Of a stretch of 64,000 bases of DNA, positions 61,966-64,000 are shown piece after piece. Under the pieces are notes generated by a model. The model was given only the letters and a program-made list of their open reading frames with translations, ran no database searches and was not told where the DNA came from. This stretch comes from Mugil cephalus (Eukaryota > Chordata > Actinopteri > Mugiliformes > Mugilidae), in the NCBI RefSeq assembly GCF_022458985.1, contig NC_061782.1, positions 11,239,672 to 11,303,671 on the forward strand, read 5' to 3'. The translations under genes were made by a program, and so were the position numbers. How positions within the stretch are numbered: position 1 is the stretch's first letter; the number at the start of each line of letters is the position of its first letter.

Positions 61966-64000
61966 GTTTAATTTATTCTGTATACTGGTCTGTGATGGTT
62001 TGATGTTTTGTCATTTTGAGTATCGGGGAACGCAAAGATCCCCAAAATTAATCTATAAGGAGACACAATTTGACAGCTGTTCTGCACGTTTCATGCTGCA
62101 TGCTCTTGTTGGACAGCTCAAAAGTCAGTTTATTTCAATTGACGATGTGAAACGCTCCAAAAACTCCAAGAAAACACAAAGATAGCAGAAAATCCCACAA
62201 ACTAAAAGAAAAACGCATAAAGAAACAGTAACAGTCGTTGTGATTTATTGTGAAAGAAAAGAAAAAAAGGAGACACAGGCAACTCAGGAAGTAAAGCAGT
62301 GGATAAAATTTATTGCACACGTGTAAGGCAGACGCCGTTAATCAGTGTAAAGGAAAGAAGCTGCGAAGAAAAAGTGTCAAATATATCCTCTGATACCTGG
62401 TAACCACACAAAACACACTGGATACTTCAGTGAGCCGACCCACACTGGTGTCAGCATCCAGGACTGCAACACATACACCGAACAGGCATAACATTATGAC
62501 CACCTTTCAAAACAGTTCTGACTCATCAGAGAATGGACATGGGTCTTCTGAGGGTGCCCTGTGGTACTAATAGGGGCCTTTGGGACCTAAGCGGAGGGAT
62601 CTAGTTTATTCCTGTGAATCCCACAGACACTTGATCAGTTTGAGATCTACTGTACTATGGGGCGGGGGTTTCTGGTCTGGTCTAGGTGGGTTGTACATGT
62701 CTATGTAACATGAAAGTCTCCCAGCAGAATACTGAATTGTCACAGGATGGTCGATGTTATTTGCTTCTTCTGTCAGTGGTTTTAATGTTGTGGCTGATCG
62801 GCGTACATGCATTTTAACATGAGGTTTCTCGATTGCTTTCTCTCAGCAAAAAAGGCAACGCTTGTTTGGATATTTTCCAAAATATCTAATCGCATGTGGT
62901 AAACCAAGACTGAGGTAGATAAAAAAAAGAAAGAAAGAAACATTAACGTCAGTTGTGAGCTTATGAAGGAGCAGGGAAGCGGTTTCAGCGAGAACAGCGG
63001 GAGGACGTTTTTAATCCGAGGGGCCACGCTGAGAAGCTGATCCACATTCCCCCTCATTACAAGCTTACTTACACGATTAGATTACATGTGGCAACACTTG
63101 CATTACTGTTAAATTAAAAAAAAAAAAAGAAAAAAAAAGAAGAGGAAGCAATCATGAAATATGTGAACGCGTATAAGCGGTGCTACTGTCTTAAGTGAAT
63201 TTTGCATTGTTTGACAAGCCAGACTTTAGATGCATTAAAGCAAGTATTCTCCGTCTGCTTGGTTTGCTCTCATCTGATAATTTCCCACTTAGAATAAATG
63301 GATTTTCACTTATAAATTTCTAGTGAAGTGAGCTGAGACATCTGTAGCCATTTTGCATTCCCGCCTACTTATCATACTGTTTAGCTAAATGGAAGTCACA
63401 AACCGGTGAACATTAATATCAATTTGAGCTAAATCCAATGTAAGAAAAGAAAAAAAGAAAGAAGTTTGGTTTCCTTACACTGTCTCATTTGAATCCGTTC
63501 AAAGTTAGTGTTATTATCTCTGACGGGGGCCCATTAAGCCAAATATGAAAATGAGTGCAAAAAAAGAATATCGCCCATAAACCAAAGAAAAAAAAAAGTA
63601 GTTTTCCATTCTCTTTACATGCAATGAGGAAATAAATACATGTCCAGCAGGGGGCTCTTTCAACTCACAAATGAAAGAAGAGGCACACGTTTGATTCAAA
63701 ACCCATCTTAACTTAGTCCCACACTCACATTGATAAAATTTAGAGATAAAACCAAGCTAGCATGCTGTGAAAAAAAAAACATATACATATATAAAGTGTT
63801 CTGCGGCTTCTGAGCAAGATGTGAGTTATAATTTACATGTGTAAAAAAGAAAAGCATGACTACGATGTGAGACGTAGAGAGAAGTGAGAAGTACAAAGAC
63901 CAAAAAAAAAAAAAAGTGTCAAACTGATCTTAAAGAAGAGAAAAACAGACAGAACCGAGTTCTCAGACACACCCCAAGAAGTGTTCAAACATTAATCACA
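61966..64000. other. Flank downstream of col9a1, no gene recognised
   Basis: Apart from one Tc1-like copy there is only AT-rich, A-tract-rich DNA. No exon or RNA gene could be supported on either strand. Confidence 0.5.
62474..62805 (-). mobile_element. Tc1-like deletion derivative, copy G (both ends)
   Basis: The element is bounded by TA at each side. The left end is CACCGAACAGGCATAACATT and the right end TGTGGCTGATCGGCGTA, matching as terminal inverted repeats. The inside carries the same deletion junction as the other copies, in reverse orientation. Its only long open frame (62606-62812, minus) is not a transposase. Confidence 0.87.

Overview
The window is nuclear DNA from a vertebrate, almost certainly a ray-finned (teleost) fish. 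Genes are split into many short exons with GT-AG introns, and the exons read as orthologues of vertebrate proteins. Introns are short, and the DNA carries degenerate Tc1-like and hAT-like elements typical of fish. There is no operon structure, CRISPR array or prokaryotic signal. Gene identities come from reading the translated exons against remembered family members; no search was run.

Layout, left to right: (1) 1453-3910, minus: a three-exon orphan class A GPCR, somewhat GPR161-like. (2) 4459-17253, minus: tarbp1, about 29 exons, a large helical-repeat protein ending in a SpoU/TrmH methyltransferase domain that modifies guanosine 18 of tRNA. Its promoter at about 17.25-17.39 kb looks like a CpG-type housekeeping promoter. 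(3) 18881-24525, minus: a FERM-domain gene of the FRMD6/FRMD1 family, 13 coding exons. (4) 24.5-29.8 kb: intergenic, with one complete hAT-type MITE. (5) 29777-42087, minus: fam135a, 19 coding exons plus a likely 5' non-coding exon ending at 44047; it ends in a serine-hydrolase-like alpha/beta fold. (6) 46306-61162, plus: col9a1, the alpha-1 chain of collagen IX. I placed 37 exons summing to 2757 bp (918 residues, against 921 in human as I recall it). An alternative first exon at 50246-50320 gives a 679-residue short form without the NC4 domain. (7) 61.2-64 kb: col9a1 3' UTR and flank with a transposon remnant.

The fam135a and col9a1 genes are divergent neighbours, as they are at human 6q13, which supports both identifications. 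The other genes are functionally unrelated: tRNA modification, membrane-cortex signalling, a receptor and cartilage matrix.

I see no previously undescribed system. The points most worth a second look are: the preserved alternative col9a1 promoter with its own signal peptide; upstream start codons in the col9a1 and fam135a leaders; seven copies of one internally deleted Tc1-like family; and three perfect inverted repeats in introns.
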